Source of the DNA: Mycocentrospora acerina
Lineage: Eukaryota > Ascomycota > Dothideomycetes > Pleosporales
NCBI GenBank assembly: GCA_022701365.1
Contig: JAKUHH010000177.1
Span: 992,001 to 1,056,000, forward strand
Direction of reading: 5' to 3'
Length of the DNA: 64,000 nucleotides
The notes beneath the pieces are model-generated. The model searched no databases. It saw nothing but the letters and a program-made list of their open reading frames with translations, and was not told where the DNA came from. The translations under genes and the position numbers were made by a program. Numbering within the stretch: the first letter of the stretch is position 1; each line of letters opens with the position of its first letter. Positions 1 through 11,388 of the stretch are shown here, piece by piece.

Positions 1-20
1 GATATATATTGATATTCTAG

Positions 21-2650
21 AATTCCACGAACACGCAATACGTTTCTTCTCGGGTAGTAGTAAGTATAGCTACAAAGATACTTGAGTTATTGAAAAAACT
101 GACGAACATTTTCAAAGATTGGAAGCGGTTCTTTCGATCCATGTGGAAAGATTTTGACACAAAATTTGGCGGAATCTTGAAAAATCTAGCTCGGCACAAG
201 GATTTGATCGAATGTCGCGCGAACCTAGCACAGTACCAAAGATACGAGGAGGATATTGCTTGTATTAAGTCAAAATTGAATGATATTATCACCCAAGAGC
301 AACACAAGAAGCTAACGGCGGTCAAAGAATGGTTCGCTGTTGATCGTTGCACAGATGAAGACCATGCAAGCTTTTGCGAGGTTCGAAAGTTGTACCCAGG
401 TACTGCAACGTGGATTCTCAAACACGATTATGTCAAAGAATGGATGGACACAAATGTTCCTCCAATACCTATTCTGTGGATGCATGGTATTCCAGGTGCA
501 GGTATGCTTGAACCCCGCAGTTGCTCGTCGCGATACCAATACAGAACAGGGAAGACCATCTTGAGTTCAGCCATCATCGAAGAATGCAAGAAAAAAAACG
601 ATCACAAGACAGTGTTCTTTTATTGCCAACAGGATAATCAGACAAGCAACACTGCTGCTGTAATTTTGGCAGAAATTCTGCATCAGCTTCTAGATCAGTA
701 TCCTGAAATTCTGCCTGTATGTTACACAAAGTACATTTCAAGTGGCTATCCATCTCTTCGATCGCTTAGCCAAGCGAAGAAGCTCTTCGAAGACTTTTGC
801 TTGGCCAATACGAAGCTTTTCATCGTTATTGATGGGATCGACGAGTGTGCCATGTCTGAAAGAAAACAACTATTGAACGTACTCACAGAAATAGTAGGTA
901 CATGCGATACTCAGGAGCCAGGAAAAATTCGTGCTCTTTTCGTTAGTCAAGATTATGCAGATATTCGTCAAGCACTTCGTAGCTCTGCGCCCACAAGAAT
1001 AGCCTCGAAAATCATCAGAATCTCAGATACAGACAATCAGAGCGACATACAAGCCTATGTCAGGGTGATGATGGACCGTATCGCTTCAAGTTTTTCTCCA
1101 ATAACAGAAGATCTGAAAGAATATGTTCGAAACCTCACAGTAGCGAATGCAAAAGGTATCATTGAAGTGTTATTCAGGTGTACTTGGAGTATTTCTGACG
1201 AAAGATTAGGAATGTTTCTTTATGCTAAACTTGTTATGTGCGATCTCTATAGTCAACCTACACGCGACGATTTGTTAGACTATATCAAAAACAGATTTCC
1301 AGAAGGACTGAAAGAAGCGTAAGTGCAAATCCCGACACAAGTGTTCCGTACTGAACAAACACAAGATACGAACGAATACTAAAGCGCATCAAACTAACTT
1401 CTTCTCCCAAAGAATGGGAGAAAGCCAAGAAGCTCCTTGGCTGGATGGTGTGCGCAAAACGCCGGCTTACATGGAAAGAAATTCAGGTCGCTCTGTCCAT
1501 CGACATAGTTAAACAAACTATCGAGTATGACGACCGTCGCTTTCGAAAGCATATACATGATATCTGCGGTGCCCTTGTCTTAGTTTGCGGAGATCGTGTC
1601 TCCCTTGTACATAGTACAGCAAGAACGTAAGCTTGTTTCGCACATGATTTTTCAAACTCATTAACTCACTCTCACAGATACATCACAGATATCACAAATG
1701 AAGTTCATGAGCCCTCTATTGAGTGCGAACTTGCCATTTTGTGTCTCTATTACCTTACTTTCCCTGGTTTCGAGACCCACACACAATTTGATCAGCTTAA
1801 ACTTCGACAGCTAACCCTGGAGGGCCACTTTGCGTTCCAAGATTATGCAGTCGCGAAGTGGTTCCATCATGTGAACGCTTTCGTAAACACTGGCCAGAGA
1901 TTCGTGGCTGAAGCGAAAAATCGAACTGAACTCTCAAAGGCGATGGCTGGTGCTCTTGAGGATTTCGTCTACAGATTCGAAGAAGTGGACTGTCATGACA
2001 GGCTTGTGGAAGACTGCAGAGTAAAGTGTGCACCCTTCAAAGATGATACACTCTACGATAACCTCCTGCTTCTCACAAGCCATATCTACATCTTTCAGCA
2101 AAAAGGATTTAAGGCAAGGCAAAAGGTCAGCATTGATGACTTGGCCAAGGCCCTGGATCGAAACCGCAAGATTATTGAAAATCTCCCTCCGCAACTCAGT
2201 ATAGCCGATCTCGAGATCTATTGTCAATTTCACGAAATTAAGAGCCGATACAAGTGTCCTAAAATCACCTGCAAATACTTTTCTGAAGGTTTTAATGACG
2301 ACATGGCTCGAAAGCGGCACGTTGACATCCATGATCGCCCGTTTCAATGCGAAGTGTTGGACTGTCCCAGAGCAGAAGGCTTCACGAATTCAGGGGACTT
2401 GAGCAAGCACACTCGAAGTCTTCATCCGGAACTCAGTGACCTAGCGGAGAATTTTCTTTCTGCAACAGTCATTCAGGTGACAAAATTTGCGTGTTCGATC
2501 TGTGGAAAGAATTTCACTCGCAATTTTCACCTCAACAATCATGAGTTGAGCCACCGTGGTATCCGGCCACACGAGTGCCCAGAGTGTGGAAGGGCTTTCA
2601 CTCGATTGAACGACTGCAAGCGCCACCGAAAAAAACATGAACGAGCATAG
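21..2650 (+). CDS. NACHT NTPase with C-terminal C2H2 zinc fingers (NLR-like), 5' partial
   Basis: STAND-type NTPase of the fungal NLR-like class; such proteins are linked to non-self recognition, but the role here is inferred. Exons: 21-501, 550-1155, 1210-1318, 1366-1626, 1678-2650. The frame is open back to a TAG at 18-20 that doubles as a plausible splice acceptor, and there is no in-frame ATG before 141, so earlier exons probably lie outside the window. Splicing out 502-549 restores Walker A (GIPGAGKT); Walker B is FIVIDGIDEC near 830. After the NACHT core comes a helical region, and the last ~130 residues carry about four C2H2-like fingers (for example CSICGKNF and CPECGRAF, each followed by paired His). 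No ankyrin or WD repeats follow. All exons are open, so the gene looks intact. Splice joins agree in phase and make conserved family motifs. The family assignment is firm; the function is not. Confidence 0.8.
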
Positions 2651-4512
2651 TCATATGTGAGTTTCGTATTGAAAAAAGACGGAACAGTCATATTTTAATT
2701 GACATTCTTCAGCTCGAGGTAACTTGCAGAAGCAAAACTACGCAGGTCATCAAATACTCAAGTTTTTAACGAACAGATTTGAGTTTTAATTTCATTTTTG
2801 GTTTGCTGTTGAATTGAATTTGAATGCACGTTGTTGTTAGGAATAAATCAGTCGGCTCCAGCAAAAGATGAACTTTCGGTTTAATATTCCATTTTTGAGG
2901 AGCAAAATTGTAAATGGGGCATGCGAAACTCTCTGGAGCTCGTGTGAATACTATTAATTCCTCTTCGAGGCTTTTTCTTCGCCATATCTGATAACCTGGC
3001 ATGCTGGAACTTGAGATTGCATCTCGCTTCCACAAAACAATGGCATTTTCGTTTTCACTCCTGTAGAAAAAATATCATGATGGCTCATAAGCCAGAGAGC
3101 TATTGGAAGTTGTTTGAAAGTGGCTTAATCAACGTAACACCGTTGTTTCAATTTTGTATAATATCATTTTGATAGAGTTTGTCACATTTGCAAGTGTATC
3201 CGATAGCCGCAACTTACAGATGTTAAATAAGAATCAACGAAGCGACTCAACATTGGTCGTTGGGTGTTTGAAAAATCTCCGTTAAGACAGATTTATTCAC
3301 GTAAGTCTGATTAAAGCGTGGTATAGGACGAAATTGTTCGCACATACAAGCTAATGGGTGCAGTGCATATGCGCAATTCAAGGATAAGCGCAACCGAATG
3401 CCGTCACGCGATAATAGCCCGCCTAATATTGTTTGTCTAGTCCTTTGTTGTTGGGTCCTGACATTCGGAGTTGAAGCGAGCCAATCAAGCAAGAGAACTT
3501 GATGTACATTATGCAGGACGTCAGCTTATGTATAGCACTCCCGTATTGTGAGAGTACTCAGCTACGCCAAGAATTGAAGTGCAGTAGATCAGGCAAATCT
3601 GTGAGAATAGCGACTCGCCGAGCTGGAATACGCTAAGTAACATAGCCTGCCTCCCCACGTAGCAAGGTTGTCTGCCTGCGCCAAGTTGTCGTGCAGCGAT
3701 GAAGAAGTCCACTTTCTTGCTGCTTGAATTTTAATTGTGTCACAGGCAATATTTTTTACCGTGAGCTCACCTTGAGTCTTCAAAAGAAGCACAAGAGGAA
3801 GTGCAACCTCAGAGCTAATTTTGAGAAATACTTATCTGCCAACGATTATAAGAGCGCGCAAACATCTATCTCGAAACATCTTAGATGAAGTTTTTCTTCA
3901 GTAACAATTATTCGAATGTATCACTGGACGTAGAGTCATATGTCTTTGATGCCTGCGCATGTGACTTAGGTATACGCCGCAGACCGCTCCTGTGCGCTAA
4001 AAATTGCAGTGCAACGTCGGGCGGAAAAGAGGCTCTGCCCGAAGCGCCTGATTAGCTGCATCACGCGCACGGACACGGTGTGTGCAAGATTGCAGTTGCG
4101 AGGTATTCCTTTCTTAAACGGACACATGATCAAAAATCATTTCACAAGGAGGTTTTCCAATGGAAAAGAAATTAGGTACAACATTGTTCTTGCAAAGGCA
4201 TTTAAATTCTTTAATAACAACTATCATACACACACTTACAGAAAACATCATTTACATTCGCCTGGCACCATGCAGGGGAATACAAATAAAAGAACAAAAA
4301 TAAAAACTATACAATCAGGAATGAAGTCGGAAAAGCCATCCCTCAGGGACACTCTCTATCGAACGTTTATAGTAGTCAAACTTAACCCGCAAGACATCTG
4401 ATACCTCCGAGTTCCTGCCCGTCAACCAAAGGACTCCAAAACGCCACGCCGAGAACATAATGAGTGGGAAAGACGACCCTTGCGTATAAAAATAACTCAG
4501 AGTCTTCACCGT
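2651..4512. other. Gene-free AT-rich interval
   Basis: Between the stop of the NACHT gene and the stop of the Snt1-like gene. Only short ORFs without recognisable motifs or splice support are present. It probably contains both 3' UTRs. I see no transposon ends, tRNA or tandem repeat. Confidence 0.5.
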
Positions 4513-7500
4513 CTATCTCTGCCAGTGATCCTGTGGATGTCTTGCCGGGTTCGACCAGTCCATTTGTCCCGCAGACGGTCTTGTATCTGGACCAGGCCCC
4601 ATGCTGGAGCCCGGCGGCGGCGGTGGCCCTCTTGGATCCCTCCTTATCATGCTATCGCGGAAGTGGTTCTCGCGCTCACGTTCGCGGCTATCACGCTCAC
4701 GCATTTCCTCCCTTCTCACAAATTCTTCCCGATGTTGTTGCTGCTGCTCCTCACGTATCCGATCCGCGATGCTACGATCGCGGTGAAGAGACTGGCTGAA
4801 GCGATGTGACGGCTCTTCCGATGGACGCTGACCATACATGGTATGGTTATTGGCTCCTAGTGAAGAGTGTGGTGGATGCTGCAGAGGCGGTGGCTGTCCG
4901 TGCTCAGACCTAGACAGTGGCGTTCGTGAGCGCTGAGCAAAAATTCCGCGATCCTGCTGCTGTGGTTGATATCGCAACTCTTCGTGCATTGGCGGTGCAG
5001 CGTTAGAACGCAGTTGTGAATTAGACATTTGCTCACGTAAGAAATCGGCCTTCTGAGACAGCTCGCGACCCGTGTCACGGTCCGAATTGCGAGGATCGTA
5101 ATCGTGGAGAGCTTCTCGAAGATCTCGGGAACGATAGGGTTCTGCCATACCAGTCGGAGCACGCATTGGCTTGACAGGATTCTCTTTTGGTGTTTGAGGA
5201 TTGGAGTAGGAAATATTTGCGTTTTGAGCTTGTGAATGCTCGTTTCGACTCGATATCTCTCTTTGCTGCGCAACATGAGTCGTGTGAAGATGAGGGCTAG
5301 GTCGCATGCCCATAGGACCAGCAGATGGTGCACTGCTACCAGGAGGATCGACTTGCGCATATGGATTTGGTTGCAGAATCTGAGATGTAGAGCCAGGTGT
5401 TGACTGAGGATGCTGTGCCACATTTGTGCCGGGAAGGCCGTGCCTTGATGACTGCATGGGTGGCCCGCTCGCGCTTGGTGTTCGCGAGTGTAAATGAGGT
5501 GAGTTGGTGTAGGCGCTGAGAGGAGGTGGAGACGGATTGTGTTGAGGAGCATTATGCTGTGAAAAGACAGCGCGATGGGTAGCAAATGACCTTGGATCAC
5601 CGAAATGAGGCTGAGGCAGTCCAGGATGCGGAGAGGAGACTGATATTGGTTGTTGCGCCTGGCTCTGACTCGGGAGAAACTGCTGACGTTGCTGCCAACT
5701 CTCTCGCATAGCAGGCCTGGCCTGATCATTGGTCATATCGACCATTCTGTTAGGCGCTGCAGAAGGTAGTGAAGATTGTTGCGCATAAGACGGGCGACTG
5801 TAGGTAGCTTGAGATGTAGCGGGATCACCATAGGGGTCACGCCGTGATGAAACAGACTGTGGGGCTGGGGGTGGAGGAGCAATTGGCATCTGCTGCTGGG
5901 GTGTCGTACTATGAGATGAAGTACCTTGGTCGCCAGGCTTTCGACGCCTGGGCTCCTCAGGCTCTGGGTCATTGAGTAATGACATCAGATTGGATTTTCT
6001 TGCTTCAGCTGCAGGCTTTGGTGCAGAAGGTGGCGGAGTGTGTTGAACAGGATTCTGACCGAATTGCGAATGAAGTTGATGCTGGGACGGTAGTAAAGGC
6101 GTTGGCTGTCCTTGCGGTGGTGCGGATGTTGGAGGATGCCTTGACTCCTCTTTCATAGGTGGAGTCGGATTTGCAGAGCGTAGTGGAAATTGCTGTCCTC
6201 CGTGTACTTGAGAAATCATATCCTGGGACTGTGAGGCGTGGCGAGAATGTGAGTATGGCATTGGACGGTGTTCTGGAGACCTTGCATTCGAATTCGAGCG
6301 CACAGGAGGCATGAGCGGTGTTGGGCCACCCGGAGGAAACGGTCTATGGAGATGCATCTCTTGAGATATACGCCGAACGTGATGCTGCTGCTGCTGATAC
6401 CTTTGTTGCTGGGCCTCCTGTTCTTGCTGTAACTCAGATCTGACTCGATTCTCTCGCTCCTGTTGACTCATAGGGCGGAACACTGCTGATTGATGCTCTT
6501 GTGGACGACTCTGGGTTTGAATATGATGCTGAAGAGATCTTTGTGAACTGTTCATTGTTGTCGACGACTGCGAAGGGGGTCGGTTCTCCATACGGGGAGG
6601 CATATCATCTGAGAAGTAGCCACGTGCCGGACCAGGGTGATGCGGCTTGTGCTGAGAAAGAGAGTGTTGGTGACGATGCTGTGGTTGGCTACGCGGAGGA
6701 GGAGGAGGTGGGGGAGGCGGCGACTGCTGCTGTGCCGTTGAGGACATAGATGTGAGATTTGCATCGGCTAGGGAGTTATTTCCGTGAGCAGGTACGATCG
6801 TCTTGCTCGGTATCGGTGCCTGAGCAATAGTCGAAAACCTCGCGGATGGGGTCGAATGGGGCGGCGAGAGTTTCGGTAATGATAGCGGATTTGACAAAGG
6901 GGAGTTGTGCAACTCAGGTGTAGGTGCTAGATTACGTGGAAGTGGTGCTTGCGTACTCTCATAGCGTCGTTTGGGCGCTGGTGTAGGCATAGGTGGTGGT
7001 CCGAGATTGTCGCCTCGCTCTCTTTTCCGATCAGCTTCCTGGGCCTTTTGCTCTAGCTCGGCTTTCCCGCTTTCGACGTGGCGTAAGTACTGATTTTTAA
7101 TCATAGTATGCGTTTTCGTGCCCATGTGGTTTGCGATTGCCAGCCAATCAGTACCGAAATGCTCAACATACTTGTCGAAATCTTGTAGCTCTGATACTGA
7201 CCAATAGCTACTGGGACCTGGCCTTGCGGTAGCCTGCGTCTTCGGCCGTTCTATCATACCAGGAACAAATCCCGAAAGAGTCATCGGATCGCCTGGGAGC
7301 ATCATCGGATCATCGATGAACCCAGTATGTATCGGCATCGGCATCTCTTCCAGCGGCCGTTTACCGTACTCGTCCTCCATCTTGACTCCAAAGCCCTTCT
7401 CCTTGCGATCGATTTTCACAGGCGACCCCACAGGGGCGGCAGCTGGAAGCAAGTTCTTGGCTTTTCGACCACCTTTTTCTTTGACTTTACCGCGTCTAGT

Positions 7501-10500
7501 AGCTTTCTCCTGTGCCTCGTCAGCATCTGTCGCGCGACGTGGTCGTCCTGGAACAGTTACAGTAGCAGATGTGTCAAACTCAATCTCCATACCACCAAAG
7601 GTCGGGGCTGCGGAGCGCTTAGGCCGTCCCGACTCTGTGAGAGCAAGAGGTAACCCATCCTCACCAGCGGCTTCGGGTCGATCCATGTTGGCAATGGCCC
7701 CACGGCCTCGACCAGCTGCCCCACCTCTTTTTCTGGCCCCCCCTCGCCTTCCTTTGAGTTTACCCTTGTACTCCCTGCCCCATTTGGTAGCGTAATAATG
7801 ATTAATACAATCCTTATACGTTCGCTCCGTTCCAACTTCTTTGTACAAGATCTCTGCCAACTTGCCCCATTTCTTCGCGTATTGGTCCTTGTAATTGTGA
7901 ACCATGACTCGATGTTCTTCTGGCGTGAAATCGTCTTCTGGTGGTTCATAGTGGAATGCAAAGATCCCTGAACCGGGTTCCCGCTGGAAGTTTGTATCTA
8001 TGAAACGCCGTCTTTGCGCTTCGGATACTGTAAGTTCTCGTGGGAGAGAGGCTTCCTTTTCTGGATCGGCCATAGATCGCTTCGGTTCTTGCTCTCGTTT
8101 CCCCATCCTCTCTTCTTCAGCAGTTTTCAGAGACTCTTTTATGACTTGTTCGATATCCAACTCTGTTGCCCATCGACTGGAGTGACCTCTGCGACCTGTC
8201 GGGGCGGATTGTGCATCTAGAACGCCAGCCAAGGCAGCGCTTTGAACATCCGGTGTAGTTGCCTTCAGACCTGGCTCTGCCGACGGCTGTCTCTCTTGCT
8301 CATCTTGCTCACGCTCTTCATCCCAAGGTTGGATGGACTGTCGCCATTGCTTATACACCACAGCGTATTGTCGCAAAGTTTCCTCGGTGTTCAACTCCGG
8401 CTCCAGGTTCTTGCGTAATCTATCACGTACAGCGAGCAGGACGGTATCAGAGATGTCTGAGCGGTCTGGTTCTATGTCAGATAACGGTGTTGGAGGCCCT
8501 GAGCCAAGGTATGGCAGAGAGCTCATGTCTGGCATGTCCTCTGTTTCTGCGGAAGTCTCGCGCCTCAATCGGAGTGCTACCGTCGCAGGTGCAATAGACC
8601 TCTCTCCCTTGAGCTCTCTAACGTCTCGCTCCTCTTTCACTTCCATCACGATATCCTCATCGTACGGCTCTTCTGCTCTCGGTGTTGGAAGATCTGCGGC
8701 TTCTTTTCCTGACCGAGATTGACCAGGAGACATCAGTGCGATCTCTTCCGCCTGAACTACAGGTTCTTCCTGATTAGAGTGTGGCTCAGGCCTGTCTTGC
8801 GGAATGTGTTCGGCTGACAGACATGCTAGTAACATAATCTCTTGAAGAGGGCTTGTTGCGCGAAGGTGAGGAGCACTAAGGTCCACTCGTCTCGCCTCAA
8901 GAAGTGATTTTTCTCGATTATATTTCGTTTCAGATTCCGCAAAATCATCTTCATCGAGGTCGAGATCGTCGTCTGAATCTTGCAACACCTCTGGAACAGA
9001 TGATGCAATCGATGCAGAGGGTTGGATAGAATGAGGAGACGCATCCGCCATGAATACATCCGAGTGTCGCCTCATCTCGATAGAAGTAGGAGTTGGCGTT
9101 GGGGCTATGTGACGTTCTGCAGAAGCGGCTCGCCCCCGTGGTTTTTCTGACTCGGTAGATACCCGCGAAAGTGTGGGTGACTCTGATTTCGCATGATGCG
9201 TACGCTGTGATTGTGAAGCAGAGATGCTATTCTCAAGCCTCGGAGCTTTAGGAGCACTACCGAATGTTCGCTCACGGTCGTCGTATGGAAACTCTCTTTT
9301 ACTTGGAATAGTGTTTCGGTTAGGTACAAGGCCAGGCCGTAACCATTGCATGCTTTTTGGACGTTCTCCCATGGGCGCTCTAGGAGCTGTAAAATTGGGT
9401 CTATCCAATGGTGGATACATCGGAGGCGGCCGAGGCGCCGCTGGTGCTCTGTCGGCTTTAGGGCCAGTTGGAATATTAGACGGCAAACTCTTAGGCGAAG
9501 TGTGGATCGAAGGAGCAGCACTGCCACCGCTATTTCGAGGTCCGAGAGCTGGGGGTATTGCACTTGGAGACGCATCTCTTGCAGCAAATGGCGGGTGTGG
9601 ATTTCGAGGGAAGGATGGCGATACGGTTGCCCGAAGTACTGCTTGTGGAGCTAGAGGTGGTGCGCGCGGTTTTGGTGCTGGTCCTAAGGGAGGAGATTTT
9701 GCTAAAGCTGAAGAAATCAAAGGGGCCGATGGACCTAAGGGAGCCGAAAATGTTGAAGAGGGAGGAGGCACAAGAGTTTGCGCTTGCGGGTGCCTTGGCG
9801 CCGAATGCAGAGCTGGTGCCTTAGGTGCCGTTTTATCTGGTCCCGGAACATCAGCAGCTGCGGGAGGGTTTGTAGGAGGCGAAACAAATAGAGGTTGATT
9901 GGGAGGAGGCTCCATACGCGGAAGACTAGAACCTGTTGGTCTGTTGGATTGGTAGGACAAGTCTCCAAGAAGACGCTCAGACGATGGACGGTCAGGTATT
10001 CTGTCTGCCTTTGGTCCAGTGGGCGGAGCAGCTGGTAGAACTGCAGGTGTGCTTGCCTTTGGGGCCGTGGGGATAGTTGGTGTTATGTTGGTGGGTGTAA
10101 CAGCAGATAGAGCAGATGCGACTGGAACTGGAGGAGCTGGAGGAGCCGGAGGAGCAGTCTGAGTTGGTTTTGTTGGCGGTGTAATGGTTGTGCTGGGTTT
10201 GCTTTCAAGCGTAGTATTCGGGTTTCTCCAAACATTAGATCCGCCAAATGCCGGAATGGAGGCAGGTGGAGATGAAGCGCGTGGAGCGTACCTTTCTCTC
10301 GACGCTTCTGCGCGGCTGGCTAGCAGAAGATCATCCTTGCCAGGATCTCGACGGGAATCCTTCGTACTGGAAGGGTCAATAGCGATGGAAGAGCGCCGTG
10401 GATAAGAATCAACTTGTGATCCTAACCGGTCCGCAGGGGATGCATGATGGGAAGAATGAGGTGTCGGTCCAGTGGGAGTTCCTGGAAGGTGTCGTAGATC

Positions 10501-11388
10501 TGAAGGGCCTGGACCACGGTGCGTGTCGAGTGTTCTCAACCCAGGTTTTGCAGCGCCCGCTGGCCCAATATAAGAATCATACTCTCTTGGAACAAACCTT
10601 CGATCATCTCGTTCTCTTCTGTCAAAATCCCGTTCATCCCGAGGGTCTCGCTCTCGACGTATCGGCGGAGAACGACTTCGTGGACGATACGAGCGATCTG
10701 GAATCCGGTCACGGATTTCATGATGCCGATCTCTTTCATCGCTGTGAAAGTTCCTACCGCGCCCTCCAAAATGACTGCCGCCTCGGCCCCGTCCAATACC
10801 GCTACCACGATACGACGAACCAACGCCAAGAGGAGGAGGGTCTGAAAACGTCGACCCCGCAGATGGAGGGCCGTCGCGAGAATTGCGACGTGCGCGGTTA
10901 ACATCAAGATCGCGCGGTACAAAATCTCTTTGGTCGCGTGGATCCCTCGAATCTCGAATCGGCGATCGCCGTAAAGGACTAGGTCTTCTCTCCCTTCGCT
11001 CAAATTCTCGATCGCGGTGGTCCCGATCAGGTCGGTCGGCTCTCCAAGAATTGTGGGTGTTGAGCGAAGGAAGGGTTCCACTACTTAATGGCGGTGCCTC
11101 CCGCAAAGGGGTAGGCTCACCCCGACCTGGAAATCCTCTCCCTCGTCCTGAAGGAGTGTTTGCCAGCGGGGCTGGCGCTGGCCCACGCGGAGTATCAGCC
11201 AAAGACTTAGGACCTCGCGGGGTTTCTCTTGGCGGAAATGTGCCAGGCTCAGAATTTACTCTATTGCTCTCATTACCTCGCGGAGGGTACACACCACCAA
11301 AGTTGGATGGTCTTCGGTCCCGATATGGGGGCGATCTGTCGCGACCATATCGATTGTTGTTGTTATCAGGGTATCGAGAGGCGGACAT
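4513..11388 (-). CDS. SNT1: Snt1-like SANT/Myb corepressor subunit (Set3C / N-CoR type)
   Basis: Single-exon ORF of 2291 aa, probably the scaffold of the Set3 histone deacetylase complex, acting in the nucleus. Two SANT domains are visible. The first is around residues 1148-1200 (FTPEEHRVMVHNYKDQYAKK, then TYKDCINHYYATKW). The second is near 1394-1436 (YWSVSELQDFDKYVEHFG, then TMIKNQYLRHV). This spacing of two SANT domains is typical of Snt1 and N-CoR/SMRT. The N-terminus is rich in RS/RD/RG (residues 1-300). The middle is Pro/Ala-rich and disordered. After SANT2 come a polyproline run near 1560 and long Gln/His/Pro-rich tracts, and the end is a charged RE/RD coiled segment. ATG 11388 opens the longest frame and is followed by a family-like start (MSASRYPDNNN). 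The absence of introns in nearly 7 kb is notable. Annotation as Snt1 is by architecture; a generic MYB-domain label would also fit. Confidence 0.85.
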   Translation of the reverse strand: MSASRYPDNNNNRYGRDRSPPYRDRRPSNFGGVYPPRGNESNRVNSEPGTFPPRETPRGPKSLADTPRGPAPAPLANTPSGRGRGFPGRGEPTPLREAPPLSSGTLPSLNTHNSWRADRPDRDHRDREFERRERRPSPLRRSPIRDSRDPRDQRDFVPRDLDVNRARRNSRDGPPSAGSTFSDPPPLGVGSSYRGSGIGRGRGGSHFGGRGRNFHSDERDRHHEIRDRIPDRSYRPRSRSPPIRRERDPRDERDFDRRERDDRRFVPREYDSYIGPAGAAKPGLRTLDTHRGPGPSDLRHLPGTPTGPTPHSSHHASPADRLGSQVDSYPRRSSIAIDPSSTKDSRRDPGKDDLLLASRAEASRERYAPRASSPPASIPAFGGSNVWRNPNTTLESKPSTTITPPTKPTQTAPPAPPAPPVPVASALSAVTPTNITPTIPTAPKASTPAVLPAAPPTGPKADRIPDRPSSERLLGDLSYQSNRPTGSSLPRMEPPPNQPLFVSPPTNPPAAADVPGPDKTAPKAPALHSAPRHPQAQTLVPPPSSTFSAPLGPSAPLISSALAKSPPLGPAPKPRAPPLAPQAVLRATVSPSFPRNPHPPFAARDASPSAIPPALGPRNSGGSAAPSIHTSPKSLPSNIPTGPKADRAPAAPRPPPMYPPLDRPNFTAPRAPMGERPKSMQWLRPGLVPNRNTIPSKREFPYDDRERTFGSAPKAPRLENSISASQSQRTHHAKSESPTLSRVSTESEKPRGRAASAERHIAPTPTPTSIEMRRHSDVFMADASPHSIQPSASIASSVPEVLQDSDDDLDLDEDDFAESETKYNREKSLLEARRVDLSAPHLRATSPLQEIMLLACLSAEHIPQDRPEPHSNQEEPVVQAEEIALMSPGQSRSGKEAADLPTPRAEEPYDEDIVMEVKEERDVRELKGERSIAPATVALRLRRETSAETEDMPDMSSLPYLGSGPPTPLSDIEPDRSDISDTVLLAVRDRLRKNLEPELNTEETLRQYAVVYKQWRQSIQPWDEEREQDEQERQPSAEPGLKATTPDVQSAALAGVLDAQSAPTGRRGHSSRWATELDIEQVIKESLKTAEEERMGKREQEPKRSMADPEKEASLPRELTVSEAQRRRFIDTNFQREPGSGIFAFHYEPPEDDFTPEEHRVMVHNYKDQYAKKWGKLAEILYKEVGTERTYKDCINHYYATKWGREYKGKLKGRRGGARKRGGAAGRGRGAIANMDRPEAAGEDGLPLALTESGRPKRSAAPTFGGMEIEFDTSATVTVPGRPRRATDADEAQEKATRRGKVKEKGGRKAKNLLPAAAPVGSPVKIDRKEKGFGVKMEDEYGKRPLEEMPMPIHTGFIDDPMMLPGDPMTLSGFVPGMIERPKTQATARPGPSSYWSVSELQDFDKYVEHFGTDWLAIANHMGTKTHTMIKNQYLRHVESGKAELEQKAQEADRKRERGDNLGPPPMPTPAPKRRYESTQAPLPRNLAPTPELHNSPLSNPLSLPKLSPPHSTPSARFSTIAQAPIPSKTIVPAHGNNSLADANLTSMSSTAQQQSPPPPPPPPPRSQPQHRHQHSLSQHKPHHPGPARGYFSDDMPPRMENRPPSQSSTTMNSSQRSLQHHIQTQSRPQEHQSAVFRPMSQQERENRVRSELQQEQEAQQQRYQQQQHHVRRISQEMHLHRPFPPGGPTPLMPPVRSNSNARSPEHRPMPYSHSRHASQSQDMISQVHGGQQFPLRSANPTPPMKEESRHPPTSAPPQGQPTPLLPSQHQLHSQFGQNPVQHTPPPSAPKPAAEARKSNLMSLLNDPEPEEPRRRKPGDQGTSSHSTTPQQQMPIAPPPPAPQSVSSRRDPYGDPATSQATYSRPSYAQQSSLPSAAPNRMVDMTNDQARPAMRESWQQRQQFLPSQSQAQQPISVSSPHPGLPQPHFGDPRSFATHRAVFSQHNAPQHNPSPPPLSAYTNSPHLHSRTPSASGPPMQSSRHGLPGTNVAQHPQSTPGSTSQILQPNPYAQVDPPGSSAPSAGPMGMRPSPHLHTTHVAQQREISSRNEHSQAQNANISYSNPQTPKENPVKPMRAPTGMAEPYRSRDLREALHDYDPRNSDRDTGRELSQKADFLREQMSNSQLRSNAAPPMHEELRYQPQQQDRGIFAQRSRTPLSRSEHGQPPPLQHPPHSSLGANNHTMYGQRPSEEPSHRFSQSLHRDRSIADRIREEQQQQHREEFVRREEMRERDSRERERENHFRDSMIRRDPRGPPPPPGSSMGPGPDTRPSAGQMDWSNPARHPQDHWQR

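Noticed and set aside
4009..4401. 130-aa + strand ORF downstream of the Snt1-like gene
   Set aside because: No recognisable motif, biased composition, and it sits in the likely 3' region of the long gene.
7316..9898. Several 100-220 aa + strand ORFs opposite the Snt1-like gene
   Set aside because: Antisense shadows of a long GC-rich coding region with low-complexity Gly/Ala/Arg content.
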